From positions 171,567 through 235,566 of the forward strand of contig JPHH03000049.1 of the NCBI GenBank assembly GCA_000750105.3: a stretch of 64,000 nt of DNA. Reading direction: 5' to 3'. The notes under the pieces were generated by a model, which ran no database searches, was not told the DNA's origin, and saw only the letters and a list, made by a program, of their open reading frames with translations. The position numbers and the translations under genes were made by a program. This DNA is from Tolypocladium sp. Sup5 PDA-1 (lineage: Eukaryota; Ascomycota; Sordariomycetes; Hypocreales; Ophiocordycipitaceae). Below, one piece after another: positions 1 to 11,631 of this stretch (within the stretch, counting starts at the first letter, position 1; each line of letters opens with the position of its first letter).

Positions 1-488
1 TAAATCTAAAGATGGGGGATTCCGAAAGGCGTGGTTTAGTTCAAAATTCCTTCCTGGCGGCTTCGAAATAAGCACTCAGGCTAACGGCACTGGAAATGAT
101 CATCGAAATACATGAAGCAACGGAGGTCGAAAGTGGGGCGAATTACCGGAGTGTGCGCGGAGGTCGGCGGGGGCTTTACGGAACTTGATTATATCTTGCT
201 TGCTATGAAAGCGACTGCCGTCTTTTGACATGTCAAATACCCCTGAAACGTACGGAAGCGTTGCTTGTCGCGAGTAACCGCCTCACGGGCCTCGTGGCGA
301 TGCAGCATTCTGTGTATTCACCACCCAAGCCCCCTGTAAATTGCATCCAACAGCATCGAATCACTGGGCAGCCATCTGCACAGGTTTTGGCATGGTTACT
401 CCGTATAGCCTGTTCAGAAATATGCTATGCCTTTGTGATTCATAAAACTTGTCAATTGGCAGCACTAAATACATGGCTGGTCTATGGC

Positions 489-1849
489 TCACTTGTGCAA
501 TATTTCCCTTTGACTAGAATGCCTCGAGGCGCTGTCCAAGTCTTCAGGAAGCTGCACGTATTCTCTGCTGTTTCTTATTTGCGCCTCTCTGAACCCCGAG
601 ACTGTGACTTCCGTCGTCTTCGTTATGCCGCCCGTGGGTTCGCGCTTGGGCTCCATCTCGTAGGACTCGGTGCTGCCACCTATCGTCGCGACGTGTCTCT
701 GCTGGCCGCTATAGCCTCCGCTAGCACCTCCTCGATATCGTTGAGATGCTTGTGACTTCTCCCGCCTCCGATTGTTCCACAGTCCGTACAGTGCGGGTGC
801 GTTGACCACAATTGCGGCGGTCAATAGTTCGGTGCTGGCCCACGTCGTGCGGTTGACTTGACTGTCCTTGTTGATGGAGTTGATGGGGAGTCGGACAATT
901 GTGATGACGATGATGAAGATGCCGAGGGTGAAGAGACTGTATAGTTGAGCCTTGCGACGCCAGGGTGCTTGCAGCTTCGCGACAATGGGGATGGGGAGGA
1001 CGAGTAGCATGAAGTCGGTAACGATGTTGAGAATGCCAAGCGTGAGGAGTTGTACTTGGGCCTTGGCGCATTCGCCTGGAAGAATTGAAAAACGTCAGTC
1101 CCTTCTACACGGTGCAGAGCTCCTGTTTCCCCCCGGCTTATACGAGCGGTACACCGTCCGGAGAACAGGGTGGGGCATTTCCCATCATGATAGACATACC
1201 CGGGTTGGGGATGATTTGCCAGTACAGGCGGACTGGGTTGCATTCACTGAATGTAGTGACTTGGGCAGCGACGTATGAAGCAAAGAACACCGCCAGGTAC
1301 GACCTGATGATGATCTTCTCGAAGGGCAGATCTCGGATCAATCGGTGATATAGGTCTAGCAGAACCAGCTTCTGTAGCCAAAGACTATGCATGCAAAATC
1401 ATGGTTAGCGAAATACGGTGCCATTCGGAGGTTTGTGCTTGCATTGGCGAGTATTTCCGGAGCTGGGGCGTCCCTGGATACGAACACGATGCGCCATGCA
1501 AGACAAGCCGTCCGGAAATCACGGGCAATACTGACTATGAGTTGTAGAATATGCGGTTTGCAAGAGAGAGCTGGCTTCCAATCTGCCGTTCATAGATCTC
1601 TGTATCGGTAAATGTGTGCGTCTTACGATAGGCCTCGGACATGTTGGACGTGCCCCATATCAAGACCACGTGAATCAATGCTACCCGCGTCAGAGCACAG
1701 ACGATGGCGCCCATGGTGAAGTAGTCGCCTAGGATGAAGCTCTGCTTGGCGATCTTCCTCCAGATCAGCCTTGTCGTCATGATGAGGACAGCGAGCCAGC
1801 TGAACACCCAATGGATGATCAGCGTCGAGTCATCCTGAGGAATCGCCAT
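489..1849 (-). CDS. SAT4-family (rhodopsin-like) integral membrane protein
   Basis: Three exons, 1536-1849, 1200-1384 and 489-1075 (reverse strand), give a 361-residue protein. Introns of 151 and 124 bp have GT..AG ends, and both junctions rebuild motifs typical of the family (YNSYLWLQK and PNPGECAKAQ). The protein starts almost directly with a membrane helix (IIHWVFSWLAVLIMTTRLIW), has about seven hydrophobic segments, and ends in a polar cytoplasmic tail from about residue 265. Members of this family (PF20684, formerly DUF3433/SAT4-like) are numerous in filamentous ascomycetes and are thought to be membrane receptors or effector-related proteins; the ligand and role here are unknown. It stands alone, with no obvious operon-like partner. 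The family call is firm, the function is not. Confidence 0.85.
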
Positions 1850-3134
1850 GGTCCCATGCCCTTGTCAAGACCACCCCGATTTGCCGGCAGATGCTGTGTA
1901 ACCAGGCGGGCCCGTTGTGCTGCAAGAGCGGGTAGACCCGAGGCCTGGTTTCGTGAGACTGAGCAAATTCGCGGCCAAAATGCCACTTCTGGCTATTGAT
2001 TGAGCGTCGTCGGATTTGCAGCAGCGGGAGATCGTCAAAAGAACGAAGTGCGATCGATGGGAACAGGTATCAGGATCCCGGTTGTGGTGGGCACGGCCAT
2101 GTAGGTAAATATGTCTGCCGGTCGGCAAAGTCGTATTTTTCGTGTGCGCAGGATTTGGTCAGGGACAATTGCCATCTTGGACTAACCAATACCGGTATTA
2201 GTCCGTACTAGGTACAGTTCAACAAGGTACGAGTACGAAAGATCGACAAACTCTGGCTAAAGAGGTGGGTAAGTCTGCATTAAGGCTCGTCAATCCCACG
2301 CAACGCCAAACCCAACGCCAAACCCAACGCGCAGGAACCAGACCGGGGTGCTCGTGGAGCTGTGGAGGTGGTTGAGAGTCGACAAACCAAGCGCGGGCCT
2401 GCAATTCCATTGGCACACTCCGGGGCATGGGAGAGCAATGCAATGCGCCTCCCCCACTGTACTCCATGGAATCAGTCGCGAGTATCCGTAATCCACTTTT
2501 GAATGAAGAGATGGCCCTGCCTAATGGCCCAACTTGGCGACCTTGACTCGATCTAGCCAGGCGTCGACAACTTCTGGCACAGGAATAGAGAATTTAGGAA
2601 TCTGTATCCATGCCCCGTAGTCCGTAGTGTTCTGCTAAGTAGGCTCGGTTCGCAAGCGAGAGTACGAGTAGGGGAGCGAGTCAGGCGCCGAAGCCACGCC
2701 GACCAGCCTACGCCGCTCCCGAATCTGCGCTAAAGACACAACCTAATTCCTCACTGTGTCTTGGAGGGCGAGTGATTGGCCATTGGTGCGGGCGTTGCAG
2801 TTTACGGAGCAGTGGCTGAAGTCTTCTTGTCGGCAAACTCCCAGGTGAAGATGGGAACTATCATTCATTAGTGGCGGGGAAGTGTCAGGAATGCCGTCCG
2901 GCGTACGGAGTAGTGGAAAACGCGGTGGAGCACGCTGCGGCACAGCCAGCCTTGTATTTCCCGGCCGGTCGAGCTGCCACTCGCCCCGAGTCGACGCAAT
3001 CCACGCAGTCTGTGTACATATACCCGTTGCCGCTTCGTTCCGAGCACGTGGCAAAGTAGCCAAACCAACCGAGCTTCCGTCCTCTGGCCTGGTCGAGCGT
3101 GAGAGGTTGGGCATAGCGACGTCTGGGCTGAAAC
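1850..3134. other. Gene-free stretch between divergent genes
   Basis: Upstream region of both the SAT4-type gene (leftwards) and the hydrolase gene (rightwards). No coding pattern or RNA gene was recognised. A short tandem repeat of a 12-bp unit (ccaaacccaacg) lies near 2304-2330. Confidence 0.5.
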
Positions 3135-4464
3135 ATGATGCGATTCTTCAAATTGGCCGTCGCAGCCGCGGCGCTGTTGGGACAAGGCGCGTCTTCAGCC
3201 GCCGTCAACGAGAACAGCGCCTCCTCCTGCACCGAAGTGCCGTATCTGCGAAGCTATTTCTACGTCGGCGGCGGTTATGTTGACGATGGCGCTGGCGGGC
3301 ACATCTTCCGAGACCAGATGTACGTCGAGAGACTTCGGCCAGCGAACGGAGTCACCCAGAAGACGCCGATTGTCCTGATTCACGGACAGGCACAGACAGG
3401 CACTGTAAGTAATAGAATCCACTGAGGCTTGAATCCCTCGGAAGCATTCATCGTACGACACCATGCCGGAACAGCACTTTATCTGTTTCTGGCCCGTTTC
3501 TGCTTGGTACCCCTATTCGTTTCGCATCAACCCCTATCTGCGCGTTCATATTCGAGACGGCGGCCGCTAACGCAAGATTCCGAAGAACTTCTTAAACAAG
3601 CCTGACGGGGGCTGTGGTTGGGCGACCCAATTCATCCGACAAGGGTTTGAGGTCTACGTCGTCGACCAAACATTCCGCGGCCGCTCGGCATGGCAGCCTG
3701 GCCAAGGAGCTGCGAGCCCATCGACCTACTCGGCCGAGATCATTGAGCAGCGCTTCACTGCCGTGCAGCGGTTCACGCTCTGGCCCCAGGCCATCTGCCA
3801 CACCCAATGGCCCGGAAACGGTTCCATGGGTGACCCCATCTTTGACGCCTTCTACAGCTCCAACGTCCAATTCATCACCAATGCCGTCTATCAGGAGACA
3901 ACCGTCCAGGCTGCTGGTGCCGCGCTGCTCGACAAGATCGGCAAGCCTGCGGTTCTCGTCGGACATAGCCAAGGCGGCCTCATGCCCATTGTCATTGCTG
4001 ATGCGCGCCCCAAGCTCACAAAGGGCCTCATCCTCCTCGAGCCCACCGGCCCGCCCTTCCGCGAGGCCGTATTCAGCACCAAGCCTTCTCGCAAGTGGGG
4101 GCTGACGGACATTCCTCTCACCTACTCCCCTGCGGTGAATGACCCGACCGTGGATCTCAAGCAGCAGACGTATCCCGCCCAGGGGGAGAACTACACCGAG
4201 TGTGTCTTGCAGGCTGACGACCCCGAGCCTCGCCAGCTCGTCAACCTGGCCAGCAAGCCGATCCTCATCGTTACCTCAGAGGCCTCGTACCATGCACCGT
4301 ACGATTACTGTACTGTCGAGTACTTTAAGCAGGCTGGTTGCTCCAAGACGAAGCACTTGGAGCTTGGTGACATTGGCATCCGCGGAAACGGTCACATGTT
4401 CTTCATGGAGAAGAACAGCAACCAGATTCAGGTGGTTGTCAAGGACTGGATTAAAGGGCTGTAA
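3135..4464 (+). CDS. Secreted alpha/beta-hydrolase
   Basis: Two exons, 3135-3404 and 3586-4464, make 382 residues. The 181-bp intron starts GTAAGT, has a GCTAAC branch site and ends AAG; splicing joins QTGT to NFLNKPDGG, as in related fungal hydrolases. Residues 1 to about 22 form a signal peptide (hydrophobic Ala-rich core), so the product is probably secreted. The nucleophile elbow is G-H-S-Q-G-G with Ser at about 218; the likely catalytic His is in GNGHMFF at about 360. An early HGQAQTGT segment fits the oxyanion region. This belongs to the broad alpha/beta-hydrolase-1/6 group (esterase, lipase or lactonase-like); the substrate cannot be read from the sequence. Start chosen because it begins the signal peptide; a second Met directly follows. 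Confidence 0.88.
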
Positions 4465-5340
4465 CAGCTCTATCTGATTCACCCTCCCAGCAGCACCCAA
4501 GCTGGCCGTGTGTATTAATTCATGTTTCATACTTAAACTACACCAGTTGCATAATTGCATAGACTAGATATATAGATTGTTGTGCGACTCATGCTGGGGA
4601 ATGACAGCTATTGCCGATGCAAAGCACATAGAGCGTGGCCTTTGGGTGTACAGGGTAGATATCTTTCAAAGGAATCGGCTCGTTTCACTCGAAACCGTGC
4701 CTCTACATTAGCACTACTGTTGCCACTGTCTCGAGGTACTGAAACGGTACTTCAACTCTGCTTTATCAACCGTTATTCAATTGACTTAGCGGTAGTAGAC
4801 CCAGGCTTTACGCGGTTCATTGTCCTCCAAAAACGATATCCCACGATTCTAGATCTAGAAGCACAACGGCACTAACAAATGCAGACATTGAACTCTAGAC
4901 AAGAGCTTGACGGGATCCTGAGTCTTCCTGCGGCTATGGCCGTATGTGCTAGCAATTATATCCAAAATTGGCTGTCGCTATGAGCGTTGCCTGAATCCCG
5001 TTAAATGCGTGATCAATTGATATCTCTCTGCTGTCTTCCAGCTGCCAAAAGGGGCCGGAAAAGGGATTCCTCTTATCCTTGCAGCTACAGCTTGTGACCC
5101 CTATCCATGAGTCATCAATGTAACATTGCTGCCAAAGGAAGTTCCCGAGTCCGCCGGGTCTCCCGGATCTGCCTCGTCAACCGGTCTATCCGACATTGGC
5201 CTATATTGAAAGATACTATTGTCCCCATCTGAAGAGAGTGGTATCGATATATGGCTCTTCTGTAATCCTTTCGGGGTCATCTCTGCTGTTCGTCCACCGC
5301 TCTAGTAGTGTCATTTAGCGAGTCATAACACTCCTTTCAG

Positions 5341-5558
5341 TCAAAGCGCTCACAATGGCTATAGTGTACCACCCGTAATAGTACTAAAAGAACGACATTC
5401 GCACTGAATCAACGATATATGATTGCAATACCCTAATATATAATAAGCAATATATCTCTCCCTGATTAATACTAGGCTTACCATATCGAGGCGTTAGGAG
5501 CAAAAATTAAATCTTGCCCTTAAGAATTCCACTTAGCGGCGAGTCGACTACCGTAAAA
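5341..5558. repeat. Diverged dispersed direct repeat, copy A
   Basis: Aligns colinearly over about 218 bp with 6594-6811. Shared anchors include gctcaca, ataatagt/gtaatagt, aacgac, cactgaatcaa, aatactagg, gaattc and ggcgagtc. Many of the differences are C/T or G/A changes and copy A is the more AT-rich of the two, which fits repeat-induced point mutation. It could be part of an old transposon or a pair of old LTRs; no element ends were identified. Confidence 0.65.
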
Positions 5559-6273
5559 GGGCCATCAGAGTGGCGTGGAAGGTTGCCGAACACTGGCAAT
5601 CGAGACATTTTGACGTGGGTGTTAGGAGCTTCACTCCAGCTGAGCGCGAGGTGCGACTTGAAAGGTTTTTACCACGGCTACATGCGAGCGTGCGCACCTC
5701 GCTATAAGCTCAAGAGATTTGATCGCCCGGTGTTCAAGAACAAACCATGCAGTGTTGATTTCGGTTGCGCCCTCGGCATGAGCAAGGGCTTATGTGATAT
5801 GAATAGTTGGGAGGATGTTGTAAGCGATTCCCTTTTCTTATGAGCGTTGGAAATGGCTGACGGTTTACTTTATCAGGGCTGTCAACAACGAGCGCAATAT
5901 GATGCCGAAAAGACACCAATAGGCAAACTGCCTCAATGCTGCGAGCAATGGCCGAACAAGCCAAAGGTAAGTATTCACCCAGGGTCGAAACGGTATCGCT
6001 CAGAGATGCAGCTGACCATGGGAGCAATAGGGTCTCTTTTCACAACTGTATCAAAGTCGCTTCGATCTTAAGTGCCTACAGAACTGATTGCCGCGCCTGA
6101 GGGAGTCACCAAGGAGGAGGAGGCCGATCCCGGTGCGACTGTCGATGTGTGAGTTGGGCCGATGTCACAAGGGACGGACGGACGTGGATTTGGCGGGTAC
6201 TAGGTAGTGATGGATGATTTCGTCTTCAATCAACATATTCCAGAACCCCCCAAGCAGATCTCCCAAAACGTTT

Positions 6274-6534
6274 AGCATTCACCGGACGAACAAGGCGACA
6301 TCCTCGTTCATCTATGTCGCAGCTGGAGTAAAACGGAGCGGATAGTCCTAAAACTTCGATTCGTCATTGATGCAGCGGAAGGCGTTCAGGAGGCGGGCAC
6401 AAGGGTTACTGAGATTACATGGGAGGCGCAGGACGGAGAGCCGGATCTGGGACAAGAAGAGGCAAAGGAGGATGCAATTGAGATTTGTAACGCTATTCTG
6501 GGCTGTGAATTGGAACCGAGCACTTCGACGTAGA
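6274..6534 (+). pseudogene. Coding-like remnant, unassigned
   Basis: After a possible splice acceptor (gtttag) an open frame of about 86 codons runs to a TAG near 6534. It reads like a soluble acidic protein: ILVHLCRSW and VLKLRFVIDAAEGVQEAG, then a Glu-rich stretch ending CELEPSTST. A second in-frame scrap (LIAAPEGVTKEEEADPGAT) lies just upstream at about 6081-6149 and ends at a GTGAGT donor-like site. I could not extend these into a full gene or recognise a family. They sit between the two repeat copies. Remnant or short exon of an unrecognised gene; low confidence. Confidence 0.3.
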
Positions 6535-6593
6535 CGCAGAATCGCGTCCGTGCTGAAGGCCCGAAGGCTGTTCCGGCGCATTGATGCTATTCA

Positions 6594-6811
6594 GTCACGG
6601 TGCTCACACGGGCCACAGTGTCTCACGCATAATAGTGCTCAAGGAACGACTTTCACCACTGAATCAAAGACATTCGATTCCGACAGTCCTAGAATAAACA
6701 ACCCGTCTCCCCTTGACCAATACTAGGGATTACAATACCGAGGTGGTAGAAGCAAGAATGAAATTTTGTGCTCGAGAATTCTGCCTAGAGGCGAGTCCGC
6801 CACCGCAAACC
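6594..6811. repeat. Diverged dispersed direct repeat, copy B
   Basis: Second copy of the ~218-bp repeat at 5341-5558, same orientation, starting 1,253 bp later. This copy keeps more C and G at the positions that differ. Confidence 0.65.
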
Positions 6812-8991
6812 AGACCTAGCTTTGAAGCGTTCACGCCTTCTATGCTCCTTTCGTGAACTGCCGAACACCGGACTCTGTCCTGCCTTGGACGTATCCTTGC
6901 CCGACAAGAGTGTCGTGCAGCTGCAAGAACGCAGGAGGAAACACAAATCCCTCGTGCACTCTGCCCACGAAGCGAAAGGTTACGCAGTTCACCTTCTGGT
7001 CTGTAACCTTGTACTGATTTTCGAAGTTTCCACTAAGCAACGCTTTGAGCACTGTCCTGATAAGCTCTCCAATGCTCTGCCCTGGCCTACAGACGATGAT
7101 GACGTCAAACTGGCTCATGATGGCTACAAGCTGCCGCGCAGCGGAATATACCTGTACCGGATACTTGTTGGAAAGTCTCCGTGGATGTTAGAAACGCTTG
7201 CAGGAGGCACAAAGAGTGGAACTAAGAGGAAGTCTCGGTTTCAACAAAGAGTTTTGCTCGAATCAGTCGAGCCTGGTTGTGGATAGATGCTAAACTTGCC
7301 AACATTCTGTTTCGCCGCTTGACAGAAAATACAAGAGGACACGGCACTGGACCCTCGGGCCTTCTTATACCTGTGTGAGTCCCCCGGTAGCGATGGGAGG
7401 AAAGCATGTGCTTCAAAGGAAACTGACATGTTCTGGAGTGGCTTTTGTCTCCTAAGCGAAGAAAGCACTCGCTAAAAGGAAGGAAAAGAAGACGTTGCTA
7501 AACAACAATATGAGGCCTCTAACGCCTCTTTGTATATTCTGCAGTGCGTGCCTAGACGAACTAGGGAACGTTAGATAGGTGAATGGCGCGGATAACCCAC
7601 GCTGGATGCTGTCCAATCTTCGCCCTGCTGCGGCAAGTGAATAACATCGCATGCCTTCCGGACACGGATCCTTAGCACAGGGACGCTGAGCCATGCTCCC
7701 ATGACCTTAAATTAGACACAAGTAAGAGTTGCCTGCAAATGGCCCCAGAACGATCACCCTACCGTGAGACCCAGGGGTGAAGCGATAACAGGGGCTAACG
7801 AAGAACGACAGGAGTCGCCCTCGGTATCGGCTCTACTAGCTCTAGTGGCTCGCGTATACGTAGCTGTACGACGATGACGAGGACAACAAGCTTCCGATAG
7901 ATAACAAGATCAATAGGGGCTGTTTGAGGAAAAAAGCTAGGCCGGCCAACACTGCCCTCCAGAACTCTTTCGGAACTGCTTCTGAACGGCCAATAACCCT
8001 GGCCATTGAACCTGGCCTGTAACCGAGTCTTGTTGCCGTACGCCTTTAATCACGAGCGTAGACCCGGGCCACAAGACACAGCACTCGCGCTATTCCATGG
8101 CCTGGGACTCATAACGCCGAAGGCACTCGCTCATCTTGCAACCCAGAACCAGTCTTCTTCTCATCAACTGCAAGCCCCCCAAGCTGCTGTCATTGGCGCT
8201 GATAGCTGTGAGTGAGCTGGACGCCGCCTTGCCTGATGTCGTTCAAAGCTCCATTAAAGCCGGCATGCTCAAAAGGGAGCTATCGTTCTTGAAGGGTCCG
8301 TTGCAAAATGCGGCATTATTGCCAGGTGTTGCGTGGGATCATGTCGATCGGTCCAGGATCCGTATCTTCAAGAAAAGGTCTGACGCGATTGGTCATACAG
8401 CTGTGGGTATGGTCCCCTTCAAGATGTCGAGCCACACAGGCTGCCTTCTGATGGGAGACGTTGGAGATGCAGCGGGGCCTTCCATGGTGGCCAAGGGGTA
8501 CCGGCTTCTTGAGTTTGGGCAAGTCAATGTGCGACGTGGGAACGGGGACTCCAGGCCTGGACGGACGTAACTCGGGATCACAGCAAATGCCCAAAGGTTG
8601 ACCGAGTCTCCGTCATATTCCTGTTCTACATGTACTCTCACTTACACAAGACTGTACTGGCTGTGATTACAAATGCGGTTCATTGTCGTACGGAGACCCA
8701 GGGGACATGCACTAGCCTTGCAACTTTCTCGACGCTCCGGCGATGTTGCCGACGCTCTCTAGGGATAATATTAATTTTTGGAGCTGAATTGCCCAGGGTC
8801 AGGACTCCGGAGCGGCTCGGAACGCGGGGACACCTTGCGGACCCCTTGTTCTCCGGAGTTATCGGCAGCGTTGCCGAATACAACATGAAATGCCCCTCCT
8901 CGCAGCCATCGTCCACGCCGCGCCCTCGTTCTTTCGTCAACCTTGAGCCAGCGGCATCCTCGGCCGCGTCCCGAGCCATACCCAAGCCGCA

Positions 8992-11175
8992 ATGTCTCCC
9001 GCGCAGAGACGCCGCGTGGATGCCAATGGGGCCATGTCCCAGAAACGCCCCCGGCGGCGCAGCGGCGGCGACGACGACGGCAACGATGCCGAAAGGAGCC
9101 GCCGGAGACGTGCGCCGATAGCGTGCCGAGCGTGTCGGGCCCGCAAGGTCAAGTGCTCCAACGAGAGGCCGACCTGCGCCGCGTGCGCACGCCTCGGCTG
9201 CGAGTGCGTGTATCCTGAGCCTTTGCGATATGGGCTGGAGTCGTACGTTTCATCTCTGGCGGCGCTGCGCAAGCACGGAACGATGGCAGAGGCTGACCCG
9301 TGCAGCTCCGATCAAGACAATGCCCAAGTGTCCCATATCCTGCAGGAGATTCTGCAGAGGCTGCCGTCAGTCCCGACGTCGAATGCAGATGACCAGGTGC
9401 TCATCAACGCAAGCCGGTTTCCATGTCATGATTGCTCATAGATGACAGATCGAAGAAGTAGTCCCCTACTTTACGTCCCTCACGTCAAGGCGGCCCCCAT
9501 CCCCGACGGCCAGCGACTCCGTCGTCGGCACATCGCCCGCTTTCACGTCGCTCGAACACATCTTCCAATGGCCCATGTTTTGCTCCAGTGGGGCAGAGCG
9601 CTTCAAGGGCATCGTCCTGGCTGCAGACCACTTCCAGACACTGTACCAGGATGCACCCCTACCGGCAGTTACGGCCCCTGGCACAGGCGTCCCGTTCCTG
9701 GACGGTGACGAGATAACCATGCTGCTGAGGAAGTTCTTACGGCTGGTCCATGTGATGAACCCGGTAATGGACTGCAATGCCCTATTGAGCTACGGCAGGG
9801 AAGTCGCTGAACTGGGTCCTCGGTGGGATGCGAAAACGTGCCTTGTCGTGAGTCCTCCCTGTACGGAGTACACGCGTATGCCGCTGACCTCGATGCCTAT
9901 GCACAGCTCGTCGCCGCGGCGTTGGGCGTCATCGCCAAGCCGTTCAATCCCATCCTTGACACTGCAGAGTCCCTCTCAGCCTTAGGTTCACATGAGCATG
10001 ATATCCACGTGCGCCAAAGGGCAGAGTCATATTACGAATACGCCAGGCGACGCGTCGGGCTGCTGGATCGAAGTCTTACGGCGTGCCACTGCCATTTCTG
10101 GTCTGGCATCTACCTCCTGTACACCCTGCGCCCGGTACAAGCCTGGCAGTCCTTCTTTGAGGCCTCATCGCTCTACACGGTCTATCTCAAAAGTCGGGAT
10201 GCGGTGCAGGTGGCTGACGATGGCCACGGCTCTCATGATGAACATCGGTGCCGGCTAGAGCAGCGGCTGTACTGGAGCTGCATCAAGTCGGAAAGGTGTG
10301 TTGTCAACCGCGGTCCGTCATTCGGGACCGGATTACTGAACTGAAGAAGCGAAATCTGCACCGAGATTGAGCTACCAAGATCTGGCCTGCACAACATCGA
10401 CTGCGCATACCAGTTTCCCTCGCCTCCAACCCCCAAGAGCGTGGACGGCTTAAACGACAGCGAACATGTCGTTGCAGCTGCATCCTCGTCGGCGACCACG
10501 ACTTCAACGCCCACTGGAGGCTCGGAGATGCAAGACTTTAAAGAACTGCACGAGCACTCGTGGTTTTACTACCTCTCGGAAATCTCTCTCCTCAGGCTAT
10601 CGAGCCGCGTCAACCACACCTTTTACACGCAGCGCCCCGCATCGTGGACGAGCACGAACCTGCTCGACATGATGAACGCGGCATGGGACTTTGAGAGGCA
10701 ACTCAAGCGGTGGCAAGAGGCCCTCCCGCGCGCCATATCTTGCTTTGATGCGCCGTTGGACTCTGCAGCCGTCACGGAGCTGCAGTTGGCGACGTGGTCG
10801 CGGTGCGCGAGCATCAAGCTACGCCTCTACCGGCCGTTCCTGTACCGCCTCGCCGACCGGCAAGACCAAGACTGGATGTTGAGCGATGCGCTGCGGCAGT
10901 TTGCCGAGAAGGCGGTGCTGGTGAGCCTGGATCCGCTGTTTAAGCTCGGTCTGCGGCATAGACACGCGGGGGCGTGGTACGAGTGCCGCGAGACGGCCGC
11001 GCGTGCGTTGATGGTTCTCTCTGCGAGGGGGATCGGACTGACGCAGAGGATGGGGGTTGAGGAGCGGGCAGAAGGGATGCTGGAGGTTTGTCTTGCGCAT
11101 TTGCGGTATTGGGAGCGGGAGGCGGATGATGTGAGGCTGGCGCGGCAAGTTATTGAGAGGCTGAGTTTACGATGA
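8992..11175 (+). CDS. Zn2Cys6 transcription factor (putative cluster regulator)
   Basis: Four exons, 8992-9396, 9449-9847, 9907-10295 and 10350-11175, give 672 residues; introns are 52, 59 and 54 bp. An Arg-rich basic stretch (about 20-41) precedes a Zn2Cys6 binuclear cluster with Cys at 45, 48, 55, 62, 65 and 72. The middle region carries the fungal-specific transcription factor pattern: splicing at 9848/9906 joins TCLV to LVAAALGVIA, and the next junction gives YWSCIKSESEI followed by an acidic Leu-rich segment. It is a DNA-binding nuclear regulator. It lies 456 bp upstream of the old yellow enzyme gene, in a group with an NRPS-like reductase and a transporter, so it may control them; that is inference from position. 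The start is the first Met of the open frame. Confidence 0.88.
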
Positions 11176-11631
11176 TGTGATTCTGGTATTGAAGAGAATG
11201 ATACGTACTCCGTGCATAAAGACCAATTGTTTGATGTGGCATTTAAATGCGCTTTGTGCATCGGCGACTCCTGTCACCTCCTGATCGTGCCGTGGTTTAC
11301 AGGTCTGTCTCGGCGGACACCGGCATCGTACCGAAGTTGCCGAAGCTGACGTTTCCGCGTTGCATGGAACCACGGCCCGCAGGACTAGTGCATGCAGACG
11401 CAGAAACGCCGGTTCTGCCGTTGAAACTCAATTCCCTGACGGCATTGATGATGAGGACGGGAGGCCCGGAGACCAAAGCTTACTCTCACATGTAAACTCT
11501 CATCTTTAAAAGCCCCCCAGTCGAACCCGGTTTCTCATCAGCTGGACCCGGCAACAAGCAGCAGCTGCAACAGGCGACTTACACGACTCACACAACACCA
11601 CGGCTTACACCAGTGACCAGACGTGACCATC
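11176..11631. promoter_or_regulatory. Upstream region of the old yellow enzyme gene
   Basis: Short intergenic stretch between the regulator stop and the oxidoreductase start. No defined site was recognised. A CA/AC-rich segment directly precedes the ATG at 11632, as is common in fungal 5' leaders. Confidence 0.4.

Larger units (their letters stand above)
4465..8991. other. Gene-poor stretch with diverged repeats and coding-like remnants
   Basis: About 4.5 kb without an intact gene. It contains two copies of a ~218-bp repeat (listed separately) and scraps that read like protein but do not join into a gene. Parts are AT-richer than the flanking genes (for example 5380-5520). The last few hundred bases are the upstream region of the Zn2Cys6 gene. 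Confidence 0.6.

Noticed and set aside
6822..7286. 154-codon plus-strand frame and an overlapping minus-strand frame (6840-7118)
   Set aside because: Both strands are open over the same bases and neither translation matches a family I recognise; not enough to call a gene.
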